A stretch of DNA of 64,000 bases from Isochrysis galbana. Taxonomy: Eukaryota; Haptophyta; Isochrysidales; Isochrysidaceae. The stretch covers positions 1,028,605 through 1,092,604 of the forward strand of contig CM030945.1 of the NCBI GenBank assembly GCA_018136815.1. Reading direction: 5' to 3'. The position numbers and the translations under genes were made by a program. Below are positions 9,785-18,973 of this stretch, one piece after another. The notes under the pieces were generated by a model. It was not told where the DNA came from, ran no database searches, and saw only the letters and a program-made list of their open reading frames with translations. Numbering within the stretch: the first letter of the stretch is position 1; every line of letters begins with the position of its first letter.

Positions 9785-9925
9785 AATGTCGGGGGGGTGG
9801 GAGGCGGCTTGCCTTCATTTGGTCTCCTTTCCCTCAGGGTTTCTTCCCCTCCCTGTGGGGGCCGACTCTCACCCTACCATGAGCCACCCCGAAGGAGAGG
9901 CCCAGGAGCACCACGTACGCGGAAT
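9785..9925 (-). pseudogene. Second copy of the cytochrome b561 3' end
   Basis: On the minus strand this repeats the last helix and the 3' flank of the fragment at about 4525-4655: a YVVLLGLSFG-coding stretch, then the GGTAGGGTGAGA stop region and GGAGACCAAATGAAGGCAAG. It adjoins the end of the RING-like gene on the same strand, so that gene's 3' end was replaced by or fused to b561 sequence. Confidence 0.6.
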
Positions 9926-11103
9926 CGGTAAAGGAGTAGCGAAGCGGCGCGCTTCCTCCGCGATGCGCTGCTGCCGATGTAGTAGGTTTCCCCCGAGTAG
10001 CGAGTAGGGGTCATTCTTCTTCATGCAGCGCGCGGCGTGCCGGTGCGCGACGACGGAGACCCGAGCGTCGCTCAGAGGATCCATGTCGCCCTTGAACGTC
10101 CGCGCGCTGTATATGGAAGAATCGTCCTTGATGTACGCGTCGAGGCAGACCATGCAGAAGATGGCCTTGCACCAGCAGGTGACCGCGCAGCAGCCGTCGA
10201 TGGTGCATGGTGCGACGGCACGGGCGCGCCGCAGCAGGGCAGCTTGGGCCACGGCAGCTCGGCGGCGGCGAGGGCGGCGGCCGCGGGGGTGGCGGCCGCG
10301 GCGGCCTCGGCGGCCTCGGTGGCCTCGGCGATGGCCTCCTTCACCTTGCGCGCGATGACTGCGGCGAAGACGGGGCTCGACTCCCAGTTGCGCAAATCGG
10401 AGCCGAGCGTGCGCCCCTCCTCCCCCTGCAGCTGGCTGACCGTCGCGCAGATCTCGGGGGCGGTGCACGATCCGAGGCAGCACTTGGGCGCCTAGTGGCG
10501 CATCGAGCGCAAGAGGCAATCCTTGTGCATGGGGTGCCCCCCCTCGCAGCGTAGTGCGCCTCCCCCGCCACCTCGTCCAAGCAGACGGAGCACTGGGTGC
10601 TCTCGGAGGCCACCTCGGCGATCCGCTGCGCCCTGGCGAGCTCGGCCTTGACGCGGGCCAGCTCCCCCTGCACATCCGAGAGCTGCTTGTGCTGCTCGCT
10701 GAGGCGGGTGGCCTCCGAAACGGCCCGCTCGAAGTAGGAGCGGCTCGAGTGGAGCATGTTGAGCGTATGCTCCACAAAGTTCAGCTGGCTGGGGTCCTCC
10801 TGGGTGAGGTCCAGCGTATCGGTACGCTGCCGCTTCGGCTCCCCTCGCTCGCCATCGCCCAGGTCGAGGGCCCGCTGCTTCGAGGAGGCCCCGCATCCTC
10901 TCCCGCATCCTCTCCCGCATCCTCTCCCGCATCCTCGCCCGCATCCTCTCCCGCATCCTCGCCCGCATCCTCGCCCGCATCCTCGCCCGCATCCTCGCCC
11001 GCATCCTCGCCCGCATCCTCGCCCGCAGCGGCGTGTCCATGAGCTCTTCGTCCATCATGGCGAGGGCAGCGGCAGCGAGAGCGGGCGGCGGCGCGCGCTC
11101 CAT
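9926..11103 (-). pseudogene. RING-like (HPxH) zinc-binding family gene, frame-disrupted
   Basis: ATG at 11103 begins MERAPPPALAAAALAMMDEELMDTPL. This start is shared with the fragment at 27391 and preceded in both by a short hairpin. A (RARM/RERM)n expansion follows. In a second frame come KRQRTDTLDLTQEDPSQ and a coiled coil (about 10780-10650), then CSVCLDEV; a third frame gives RCEGGHPMHKDC. Further on is a cysteine-rich CTIDGCCAVTCWCKAIFCMVCLDAY stretch (about 10090-10190). The CxxC...C..GHPxH..C pattern is RING-like and resembles the 3.2-4.0 kb fragment, so a ubiquitin-ligase role is possible. Several frame changes, in-frame stops and the foreign b561 tail favour a pseudogene. Introns could explain part of this, but I could not build a consistent model. 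Confidence 0.5.
10890..11033 (-). repeat. 12-bp coding minisatellite (CCTCGCCCGCAT)n
   Basis: About eleven 12-bp units, CCTCGCCCGCAT or CCTCTCCCGCAT on the plus strand, encode RARM/RERM on the minus strand. The repeat sits just after the conserved MDTPL and is absent from the related start at 27391 (MDTPLSPKRPRQDDP), so it is an expansion specific to this copy. Confidence 0.9.
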
Positions 11104-11107
11104 GACC

Positions 11108-11125
11108 CTATCGTTTTAACGATAG
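11108..11125. promoter_or_regulatory. Short hairpin next to the start codon of the RING-like family
   Basis: CTATCGTTTTAACGATAG forms an 8-bp stem with a 2-nt loop. On the minus strand it ends four bases before the ATG at 11103. Related hairpins with different but still paired stems lie at 27396-27413, 51301-51319 and 24320-24339. Confidence 0.55.
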
Positions 11126-11129
11126 TTGG

Positions 11130-12052
11130 TGAGTGATTTTGTAGCAACTTCGTCGAGTCCCACCGTGTTCCCAAGCGAGTCCCCCCGAGTTCCCGAGTGT
11201 ATACCCCGAGTCAACGAGTCAATACAAGCCAAGCACGCGCCTGAGCCACCCCCAGTCGCCTGCCACCACCTCCCACAAGCCTCCTTCCACACTTCCGCGC
11301 CCTCCGTGCGTCGTGCGTCGTGCGTCGATCACCATGCCCGTAGTCACCCCCGAGGAAAGCTCCATGAGCTCCCCGCAAGAACCGCATTCCGCGCTAGCTG
11401 CCGGCGCGCCCTCGCAGGCAATCTCCAAGAGTGAGATGAGCCTTGCTCTGACAGAAATTTGGCCCCTCGCGTACGGAACACCCCCCCGCCCCCCCCCCGC
11501 AGATTTCCTTCCCACCTCTCCGCAGATTTCCTTCCCCTTCCCCTCCGATTTCTTCCCCCCCTTCCGCATCGTCAAATTTCCTCCCCCACCTCTACTAACG
11601 GTCAGAAGGGGAAGGGGGGGGGGAGGGAGTGGCATGCGTATCACCTACCCGTTTGACGAGTCGAGGCGCATTCCGTACACCATATCGGTATTCGATGATT
11701 GGGATAATTATGAAACGTATGACAAGGAATACTAATACGAAAAAGGCAATGACCCCGATCATTGCAAACAGCAAACACAAAATCTTTGGCAGACAAATTT
11801 GGCATGCTGACTAATTACATACTCGGAGATTTTCTTCGGAAACTTCTCAAACGAGTTGGGGGGGTCAGTTTGCCACAATGCCCGCTCGGGTTAAGGAATG
11901 CAACCATGATTGGCGGGTTGTCGTGTTAGTACACGGCTAGTGGCAGTACAGTTGTTTTAAAAAATAAATGATTAAACCAGCAGACAAGAAAACAGGAACA
12001 GGAGGCAACAGGCAACAAATCTTTTCTTGACGTGTTTTGCGTAACGGAAGGA
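11130..12052. other. Intergenic; possible small membrane ORF on minus strand
   Basis: A poly-C/pyrimidine patch lies at 11470-11600. On the minus strand from about 11762 a short frame reads MIGVIAFFVLVFLVIRFI and on to IEYRYGVRNAPRLVKRVG, a single membrane span followed by a basic tail. It is short and isolated, so it may be one exon of a small membrane protein or chance. A plus-strand frame from 11335 (MPVVTPEESS) is equally uncertain. Confidence 0.3.
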
Positions 12053-13246
12053 ATGGAGGCGGCGTCGCCTCCGCGACAGCAGAGGCAGCCGCTGCCGCAG
12101 GACTATGGCTTCAAACCGGGCACGAGCATGATCGGTTGCTTCGGCACGACAGAGCGCCGCTTCGACGGGTCCTTTTCCAGGGCTGCGCAGCCCGGCACCG
12201 ACGGGCCCGGCCCGGCGGCGTACAACGTTCGTCGATCTCCTCGGCGGAGTTACGGCGAGGAGTGCAGGAAGGGCTTCGGCACAGAGGCCCGGGCGCTCGA
12301 CAAGCCCATCCTGGCCAGTCCGGGACCGGGGGCGTACAGCTCTGGGCTAAGCAGCGCTGAGCGCCTTGAGAGGGGATGGCCCAATCGAAAGGACGTGGCA
12401 GTGTTCGGCTCAAACCACCCTCGGTGGACCGTCAAGCCTGAAAACTTCAACCCGGGCCCCGGCTCGTACGAGCCGTCTTCCGAGGCGACGATCAAGTCGC
12501 CGAGCAAATTAGGTGCATGCTGGCAAAAAAATGCTCGCAATCGTAAGGGAAACCTTGATCTGAGCAAGTCAGTCGGCAGGCGGCTGAACTGGAAAGGTGA
12601 GGACGAGACAGTCACCGTTACTCCGGGGCCTATGCATTACGCACTGCCTCTTCCATCCGAGATGGGGCCGATGCGGCTGAGACGCGAGCAAGCGCTCCGC
12701 AGACCCGAGGTAAACATGCGCATCGGCTTCTCCTCATCAGTCAGGCGCGTCGTCGACTCTGGGGCTAAACGCGATGCGGCAGAGACGCCCGGACCACTCA
12801 GTTACAACCCCGTCTCCCCAAGCCTCTGCAGCTTCACCCCCTCCTCTTCCCCAGAGCGGATATCGCATATGCAGCCCGCCTTCTTGTCGACTTGCGCGCG
12901 TGACATTAACATGACCAATCGGCATACACCTCTCGGCTGTCCCGAAACGCCCGGGCCCGGCCGCTACGCGACTCACCTTGCAGATGACCGAGCGGTAGGG
13001 GGGTCGCGCTCGCCAAACAAGCGGATTCGCAACCCCGCTGCCGACGAGAGGAGAGGGCGACTCCTGTACGAGCAGATGCAGGCAGAGAGCTTTGATGGGC
13101 GCGTGCAGCCGGCGAGGGGGAAGCCCTCGCCTGGAGAAGTGCTCGCGTACCTAGTGTCCGGCGAGGGCAGCTCGGTTGTTGGGACCTCTGTACACAGCCA
13201 ATCACTAAGAGGCCAACTATCTGGCGTTGTGCGTGTCACCATGTGA
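12053..13246 (+). CDS. Sperm-tail PG-rich repeat (SHIPPO) protein
   Basis: A 397-aa single-exon protein from ATG 12053, the first ATG of the frame (MEAASPPRQQRQPLPQDYG). It contains six PGPxxY-type motifs (DGPGPAAY, SPGPGAY, NPGPGSY, TPGPMHY, TPGPLSY, TPGPGRY) at about residues 51, 90, 134, 192, 247 and 300, spaced 40-60 residues apart. This spacing is the hallmark of the SHIPPO/PG-rich repeat family (outer dense fibre 3-like proteins, ciliary microtubule inner proteins), which bind along microtubules, commonly inside axonemal doublets. The sequence is Arg/Ser/Pro-rich without membrane spans or signal peptide, as usual for the family. It implies a flagellated stage in the life cycle. Family membership is secure; an axonemal location is inferred. 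Confidence 0.88.
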   Translation: MEAASPPRQQRQPLPQDYGFKPGTSMIGCFGTTERRFDGSFSRAAQPGTDGPGPAAYNVRRSPRRSYGEECRKGFGTEARALDKPILASPGPGAYSSGLSSAERLERGWPNRKDVAVFGSNHPRWTVKPENFNPGPGSYEPSSEATIKSPSKLGACWQKNARNRKGNLDLSKSVGRRLNWKGEDETVTVTPGPMHYALPLPSEMGPMRLRREQALRRPEVNMRIGFSSSVRRVVDSGAKRDAAETPGPLSYNPVSPSLCSFTPSSSPERISHMQPAFLSTCARDINMTNRHTPLGCPETPGPGRYATHLADDRAVGGSRSPNKRIRNPAADERRGRLLYEQMQAESFDGRVQPARGKPSPGEVLAYLVSGEGSSVVGTSVHSQSLRGQLSGVVRVTM

Positions 13247-13424
13247 CGACGGGGAGTAGTGCTATGGTCGCTCGCCCAAGTGTGCGATGATGGTCTGGAC
13301 GGCAAGTTCACGGGGATCATAATGTCCACCGCGATGCGATCTTGTGGTGTTGTTGCCTCCTTTGGGTATCTTTATCTTTAAATTTAGGATTTGAAAAAAA
13401 ACTTCTGAAGATTCAGGGCTAAAA

Positions 13425-13581
13425 AAATCTTCTTAAAGGTGTCCGCTAAAACCTGACAATCTTCTTACCGCACATGCGGCCATGGACCCACTACTTTAAT
13501 TAACGCAGGACACTTTCTACACCCCCACTCCCCCGGCCCTTTCCCCCCCGCCATCAGGCGACTCGCCCCCGTACACTACTG
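13425..13581. repeat. Dispersed repeat, inverted copy at 61.68-61.83 kb
   Basis: The reverse complement of about 13425-13581 matches about 61682-61825, including the GGCGACTC, CCATCAGGCG and GACACTTTCTACACCCCCACTCC blocks. No coding potential is seen. Confidence 0.75.
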
Positions 13582-13644
13582 CTTAATACTTAATATATAG
13601 TAGTAATATAAATATAATACTACTAATAAATAATATTATATCCT

Positions 13645-14604
13645 AGCCAACCCCACTAGCTATAATCTAACTGAGCATTAGTACCACTACTCTCACTAGC
13701 CCGGTACTAACACGACAGCCCTCAGCGCACCTGCCCGTACACCTTGGCGCGTGCTGTTGTCACAGATACATACACCTATGCATCCCTCCACATCTCCCCC
13801 CTCGCAGGCCCCCGGCTCCCATTCTAACTCCCCACAAGTTAAAATGAGGGAAAACCCATTGAGGCGGACCGAACGACGCCGGCCGACTCTCCGGGAAAAA
13901 GCACCGGGGGGGGGGGAAGGAACCTCTCGTCAAAAAAGAAGAACGGCCCTTACAGCTCGCGCCGCGAGCGGTCCTCGAAGAAATAAATGACTGCGCCCCC
14001 CGATACCTGCCACAGGGACGTCTTGAGCCACTCCCTTCTTCTCGCCCCTCCTGTCGCCAGCCGCCCCCCTTCGCCCGTTTGCTAACGCAAACGGGGCTCG
14101 TTTCTCACCACACTCCATCGGGGGGGGGTGCAAATCCCCCCTCTCCCTCATTCCATTCTCTTCCGCCCCGGTCCCTGCGGCGCGTCGCCATGCGGCGCGC
14201 CATGGCCTGCTCTCAGAGGTCCTTCAGGGGCGCCCAGAGGGCCAGCAGGGGCAGCTCAGGGGGCAGTGGAGGCTGGGGCTCAGCCCCTGGCCCCCCCTGC
14301 CTCTCCCTCGCTCGCCTCGCTGGCCTTGGGTGCCGCCCTGAGGCCTCTGTCTGCCTGGCGACCAGGGATGGGGGGGGGAGTCAGTACGAGAGCTGGCCCA
14401 TGCGGGCCTGGGAGTGCGGCTCGCGACCCGCGCCCACTAGGGGTCTGGGCTGAATTGATGAGTGCCCTGCCCCTGCCAGGGGGCAGGGGCTGGGGTTGAA
14501 TGTACGGGCCCACCCCGGGGGGTGTCCGCGATGGAGAGAGGGGGGCGCGAGGCCCCCATTGACCCCCACTTATAAAAGTAGGTTGAAGCCAACCCCACTA
14601 GCTA
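13645..14604 (+). mobile_element. Non-autonomous element A with 18-bp target-site duplication
   Basis: AGCCAACCCCACTAGCTA at 13645-13662 is repeated exactly at 14587-14604, flanking a 924-bp insert (13663-14586). An apparently unoccupied relative of the site lies at about 23485-23525, where TATATCCTAGCC runs on directly through CCACTAGCTAATTGGACAC. The insert begins AT-rich (gcattagtaccactact), includes a block shared with element B, and ends with CTTATAAAAGTAGGTTGA. No open reading frame of its own looks functional. The long target duplication suggests target-primed (LINE-machinery) insertion, like a large SINE, though there is no poly(A) tail. Confidence 0.75.
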
Positions 14605-15529
14605 ATTGGATACAACGTTTCTGTTGCGGGTGGGGGGAGGGATAATTTTGGGTGCGTGCTATACTTAGCACGCCCCGTCTCTCACCCCTCCTCGGTTCGG
14701 CAACTCCAGATTCCCCCCCCTGGCGTGGAAATCAACCCCGCGTTCCGAGATCCGAGAGCTCTCTTCATTCCTCTCTCGCCCGTCTCGCTCCTCGCTCTTT
14801 CGGCAATTCTCCCCCGATTACTAGCAGTGTAGACGGTCCGTTAATGTTAGTCTTTTGTCTTTTGTGTCGTCGTTTTTGTTCTTTGTTCCGTTCCCTTTCG
14901 TGATCCGCGCCGGTCCTGTTGCCCCCACCATGTCTGCTTCAAGTCCATGAAATCATAGAAGTATTGTATTGCGGTGCGTACAGAACCAGGCTGTATCGAC
15001 CGTGTTTGCTGGTGATGACCATGGCTTCGTAATGCGCTGCGAGAGGCGCGCTTGAAGGCCATCGATAAAATTATACCGGAGGGGGCCCGTTGTATATTTC
15101 TGCGCGGTTGTCAGAGGCCTGAAATTGAGTATTTTTCGAAAATTTTGCCGGAGGACCCCGGATTTTTTTTGCTGATCTCTCATACCAGAACCTATAGGGA
15201 GCTTATTTAGGTCCTCGTTTGCCCATTACCGATGGTGCCCTTCGCACCCCCCTAGTGAGTGACCGGGCTAGCACTGCACGCCGATCACATGCAGCGCGGG
15301 CGGGGAAGCCCCGGGTGCCCGGGTGCCGCTTCAGCCGCGCTTCCACACCCATCCACTCCCTGGGCCTCCACCCCCCACGGATCACCGAATTCGAATTCCC
15401 ATGACCCATACATGGAGCGAAGGCCTGCAGAGGCGGGCAGGTGGGCAAGCCAGCGCGGCCGCCGTCTCGCGCCAGAGTTAGAAGACCTTTAGAACCGGCT
15501 TTCTCTAAAACGTATCGGCGCGCGTCCGG

Positions 15530-15792
15530 CCCTCTTCCCTCTCCCCCCCCCCCCCCCCCCCTCCCTCCCTTCCCCCTCCGCCTCCCCCCCTCCCCCCTTT
15601 GCTTCCTACTCTCTCTCTCTTCCTCTCCCCCCACCCCCCCACCCCACCCCGCGCACATCCCCATAATATCTCTCTACCTTCCACCCCACACCCGCCCCAT
15701 CCGCCCAGATCCTCTTCTTCCACACCCTTCCTTCTCTCTCACCCACCAATTTCCCTCTGCAAGTTCTTCTCTCTTCATTCTTCTCTTCTCCG
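15530..15792 (+). promoter_or_regulatory. Pyrimidine-rich leader of the 15793 gene
   Basis: Poly-C and (CT)n DNA runs almost to the ATG at 15793. Similar tracts precede the 37961 gene, so this is probably core promoter or 5' UTR. No TATA box is evident. Confidence 0.4.
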
Positions 15793-17329
15793 ATGGCCAC
15801 CGCACTGGCAGCAGCGCCGCTCATCGCTCTCACCGCTGCGCTGCTCGCGGTCATCGCACAGCTGGGCGGCCGTGCGCGAGCGGCCGCGCTCTCGATCTCC
15901 ACTTGCGGACTGCCCGCATGGCCAGACGCTGCGACCGTCGCCTCGTGGCCCATCCGTGGCGCCAGAGAGCGCTGCTTCTGCGCATATGCCAGCCTCGATG
16001 CGATTGGGCTGCCAGGGCTCGCGGCCGAGTGCCCGAGATGGGCCGAATTCGTCTCCAAGGACGGCGGCGCCACCGCGGGCCTCGTCCACCAGCGAGGCAT
16101 GGCCACCATTCTCGGCAGCAGCGCGAGCAATGTGAGCAGTAGCTCATACGGGTATGTCGCCGATTGGGCGGTCGACATGGGCTCCGGCTTTGGCGCAAGA
16201 TGCAACAAGTCGCTCTCGCCGAACTGTGAGCCCGCTGGCGTCCACGTCCTTTCGATGCCGCGCGCCACGTATCTTGGCGACTGCTGCACACGTATGCTGC
16301 CCGAAGCGAATCGTTCGGCGCGTTTGCGCAAACGGCATCCTATCGCTTCTGCGTGGCAGGAGCACCTGCCTGAGTACCCTCACCCTCCTATGCCGCCACC
16401 GACTTGGCAATCTCTCTCTGCATCGCTCATCCCATCTGTGGCCGATCTCATTGTCACGTCTACCACGGAGGCATGCACATTGCTGTACGATATGGTAGAT
16501 GGCGCGCTGCCCCTCGTGCGTGGCCTTGACAAGTATGAGAGCTGCAGCCTTGAGGATGAGGAGCCTCTGGTGCGCTTGGCTGTCCACAGTTGGCCCCGAG
16601 GTGGTGGAGGCGTAACAGCCGGGTTAAGGGTCTGCTGTGGTGGATGCTACCGCGAGCCCTCCTCCCACAAGGGTAGGGGGGCACACCCATGGAATCCAGA
16701 AATCGGCTGTGCCGACATTACCACTCGCATTCCCCCGGCCTATGCAGGCGGCGAATGGTTGTCTAGCTCAATGCTTCCACTACCGTCCCGACGTCTACTT
16801 CGCCCACCTGCATACAACCGGCGGCGCCGCTGCTATTCGTATCGGTCCCGTCGACTCGGGGCTCGGGCCCACCTACAACAAGACAGAGGCAGCCGATATG
16901 CATGCAGCCTTCGGGCGATACAATGTGTGTGTGTGTGAGCCGGCATCCTGGAGTGGTGCCGGAGCAGGGCGCGGCTCGTGTCCACAGGCAAAACCGGTGG
17001 ACAAGGAGTACGCGGAGCAAGCGGCCTTCACGCTTTGCCGTAACATTGCCGGTGCGTCCGGGGTTGACCCGAGGCTGTGCAGCACTTGTGATCCATCCAG
17101 GGGGCGTGATCAGGTGGCCCCACGCGACTCGACGAGCATTCACACAGCAGAGCCATCCGGACAGCACGCGCGGCTAGCTGAAGGGGCTGCCGATGTTGGA
17201 GCCGCCCGAGGCAACACTGTCGCGCTCAGCTCTAGTGCAGATGAGGTAGCTGCTACGGCAGCTAGCGGCGAGGGGATCGAGCCGGCCCGTGTGCCCGGAA
17301 GAACTAATGGACATTGGCAATTACCATGA
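15793..17329 (+). CDS. Predicted secreted Cys-rich protein, intron-containing
   Basis: ATG 15793 starts a clear signal peptide (about residues 1-31, MATALAAAPLIALTAALLAV). The following region has paired cysteines (CGLP, CFCAY, CNKSLSPNC, GDCCTR) and NxS/T sites, typical of an extracellular domain. The coding pattern leaves this frame at about 16600-16740 and resumes in another at 16748 after CCTATGCAG, with ANGCLAQC...YRPDVYFAHLHTTGG...CVCEPASW. That stretch loosely resembles a WSC-type carbohydrate-binding domain. A phase-compatible intron is 16612-16747, though its GTAACA donor is weak and GTGCGC at 16570 is an alternative. The frame stops at 17329, but a further intron near 17310 is possible. 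I do not recognise the family. The gene sits between elements A and B, which lie in opposite orientations. Confidence 0.5.
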
Positions 17330-17689
17330 CAATTATGGTTCGGTCGGGGTCACATACGTGGCCCGCATCGCAACGGTCGTCACAGCAAAAAGCTTGGGCT
17401 GGATTAGCTCACCTGCTTTTATATCAACCCGGATCCGAACCTGCACGATTGTCCAGAGAGCGCGCATGCGCTTGCGGTCGGCGACCAATACACGTGGCGG
17501 CCACGGCCACCACACTATTGCCAAAGGTGCGTCAGCATCGATGATACCCTTCGTCCCCTCATCAACATCGATTCATGATACCACTGCGCCCGGGCTCGGC
17601 TTTCGTGCTTGTGGCGTTTGTTGATAATTTATTGGAAAGAGTAACGACCTTTGACTTTTTAACATGATGACACTACTTATACGAAGCGT

Positions 17690-18211
17690 TCATTTGGTCT
17701 CACCCTGCGCCATTCGCTTTTCGCCCGCGCTGTTTGGGATGCAATTGAAAGTGCAGCCCATGGTACCGAGATCGTCATGGGCACAATCCTGTTCGCGATA
17801 GTGTGGAGATGACGCATCCGCGATCGGCCCTATACTTTTATAATGATTGACTGACCTGCGGACCAGCGCTCTTTCACATAAGAACATTCCCCACCGCGTT
17901 GAACGAGAGGCGTGACTAGTGGCTCTGTCCTGAGGCCGTCCATTTTCATTGGGAAACACGCGCAGTTTCGTCACACTCTTGTATTGTGCAAGCGGTGTCA
18001 CGACGAGGAGGGGAGGGCCCTGGTTGATCGGGTCAAATGCATCCTTGGATAGTATGAAAATGAGCCCCACGATACCCGCAATCACCGCGTGGAACAAAAT
18101 GAGGATCGGGAGGTAAAATTCGACAAATCCCATCTTTACGTTTTCGCTTTCGTCGCGAGCAGAGTTTTCCTCGTCCTCGAGGGGGAAAAAACGATTGAGG
18201 GCGACTACCAT
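17690..18211 (-). CDS. Hypothetical single-span membrane protein exon
   Basis: The minus-strand frame from ATG 18211 (MVVALNRFFPLEDEEN) contains one strong hydrophobic segment, about residues 33-54 (FYLPILILFHAVIAGIVGLI), followed by a polar tail. The frame may extend upstream of 18211 or be one exon of a larger gene. The later half (from about residue 85) is less protein-like and may be intronic. No family is recognised. Confidence 0.3.
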   Translation of the reverse strand: MVVALNRFFPLEDEENSARDESENVKMGFVEFYLPILILFHAVIAGIVGLIFILSKDAFDPINQGPPLLVVTPLAQYKSVTKLRVFPNENGRPQDRATSHASRSTRWGMFLCERALVRRSVNHYKSIGPIADASSPHYREQDCAHDDLGTMGCTFNCIPNSAGEKRMAQGETK

Positions 18212-18300
18212 GTGTTCGCAGAACTCGAGGGGTGGGCTGCGGATCTCCTCTTAGGGTGTGTGCGAATAGTTTTTACCCGTAATATGTTCGCCGCTCGCCT

Positions 18301-18756
18301 AGGCCTAGGTAGAAATATGTAGTTTTTCTTGCCCAAATAGTAGTATGTAGTAAAAATATGTCGAAATATGTAAGAAATCCGCCCAAATATGTAGAAAATA
18401 TGTAGTAGTGAAAGAATGTCCCTCTCCCTTGCCGCTCCCACTCCCGCTCTCGCTCTCGCTCTCCCTCTCCCTCTCCCTCTCCCTCGCCGCTCGCTCTCTT
18501 TCGCTCTCGCTCTCGCTCTCCCTCTCCCTCTCTCTCGCTCCCCCTCTCGCCCCGCGCGCTCTCGCGAACTCCCACTTGCGAACCCCCCCCCCGGCGTAAC
18601 GTCCATAATTAGTATGTAAACCTCCTCCGTACGCCATGTACGCGCCCAAATATGCAGTAAATATGTGAACCATGCACAAATATGTGATCGATATGTATTC
18701 CGGAAAATTTGACCCAAATATGTAGTTCAATATGTCACATATTTCTACCTAGGCCT
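18301..18756. mobile_element. MITE-like element with perfect 20-bp terminal inverted repeats
   Basis: AGGCCTAGGTAGAAATATGT at 18301-18320 recurs as its exact reverse complement at 18737-18756. Each end holds several AAATATGTAG-like units; the centre (about 18415-18600) is CT-rich microsatellite. No transposase is present. Flanks carry GCTCGCC on the left and GCGCTCGCC on the right, possibly a degraded target duplication. Confidence 0.7.
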
Positions 18757-18776
18757 GCGCTCGCCGCTAGGGGCTA

Positions 18777-18973
18777 ATGGGGGGGGGGGGGGCTTTCCCC
18801 AGCGCAGGGGCCTCCCTCGCTTCGCAGCGTGTCGAGAACTTCCGTAACACGCTCGCGGATCTCGGTTGGAAGCAAGCAGAGCCAAGTCCGCTGTTGTCCG
18901 ACAGCAAGGGTGCAAAGGCACTCGCGGACAATCCCATCATGAAGGGTTTGGCGTTTTGGCCCGTCATATCCAT
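18777..18973 (+). pseudogene. Ty1/copia RNase H fragment, 5' part
   Basis: The translation FRNTLADLGWKQAEPSPLLS, then DSKGAKALADNP, matches the RNase H region of copia polyproteins (...LGW..P.PL..D..GA.ALA.NP). It is followed by a frameshift and is cut by element B at 18974. The 3' continuation resumes at 20112. Confidence 0.75.
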
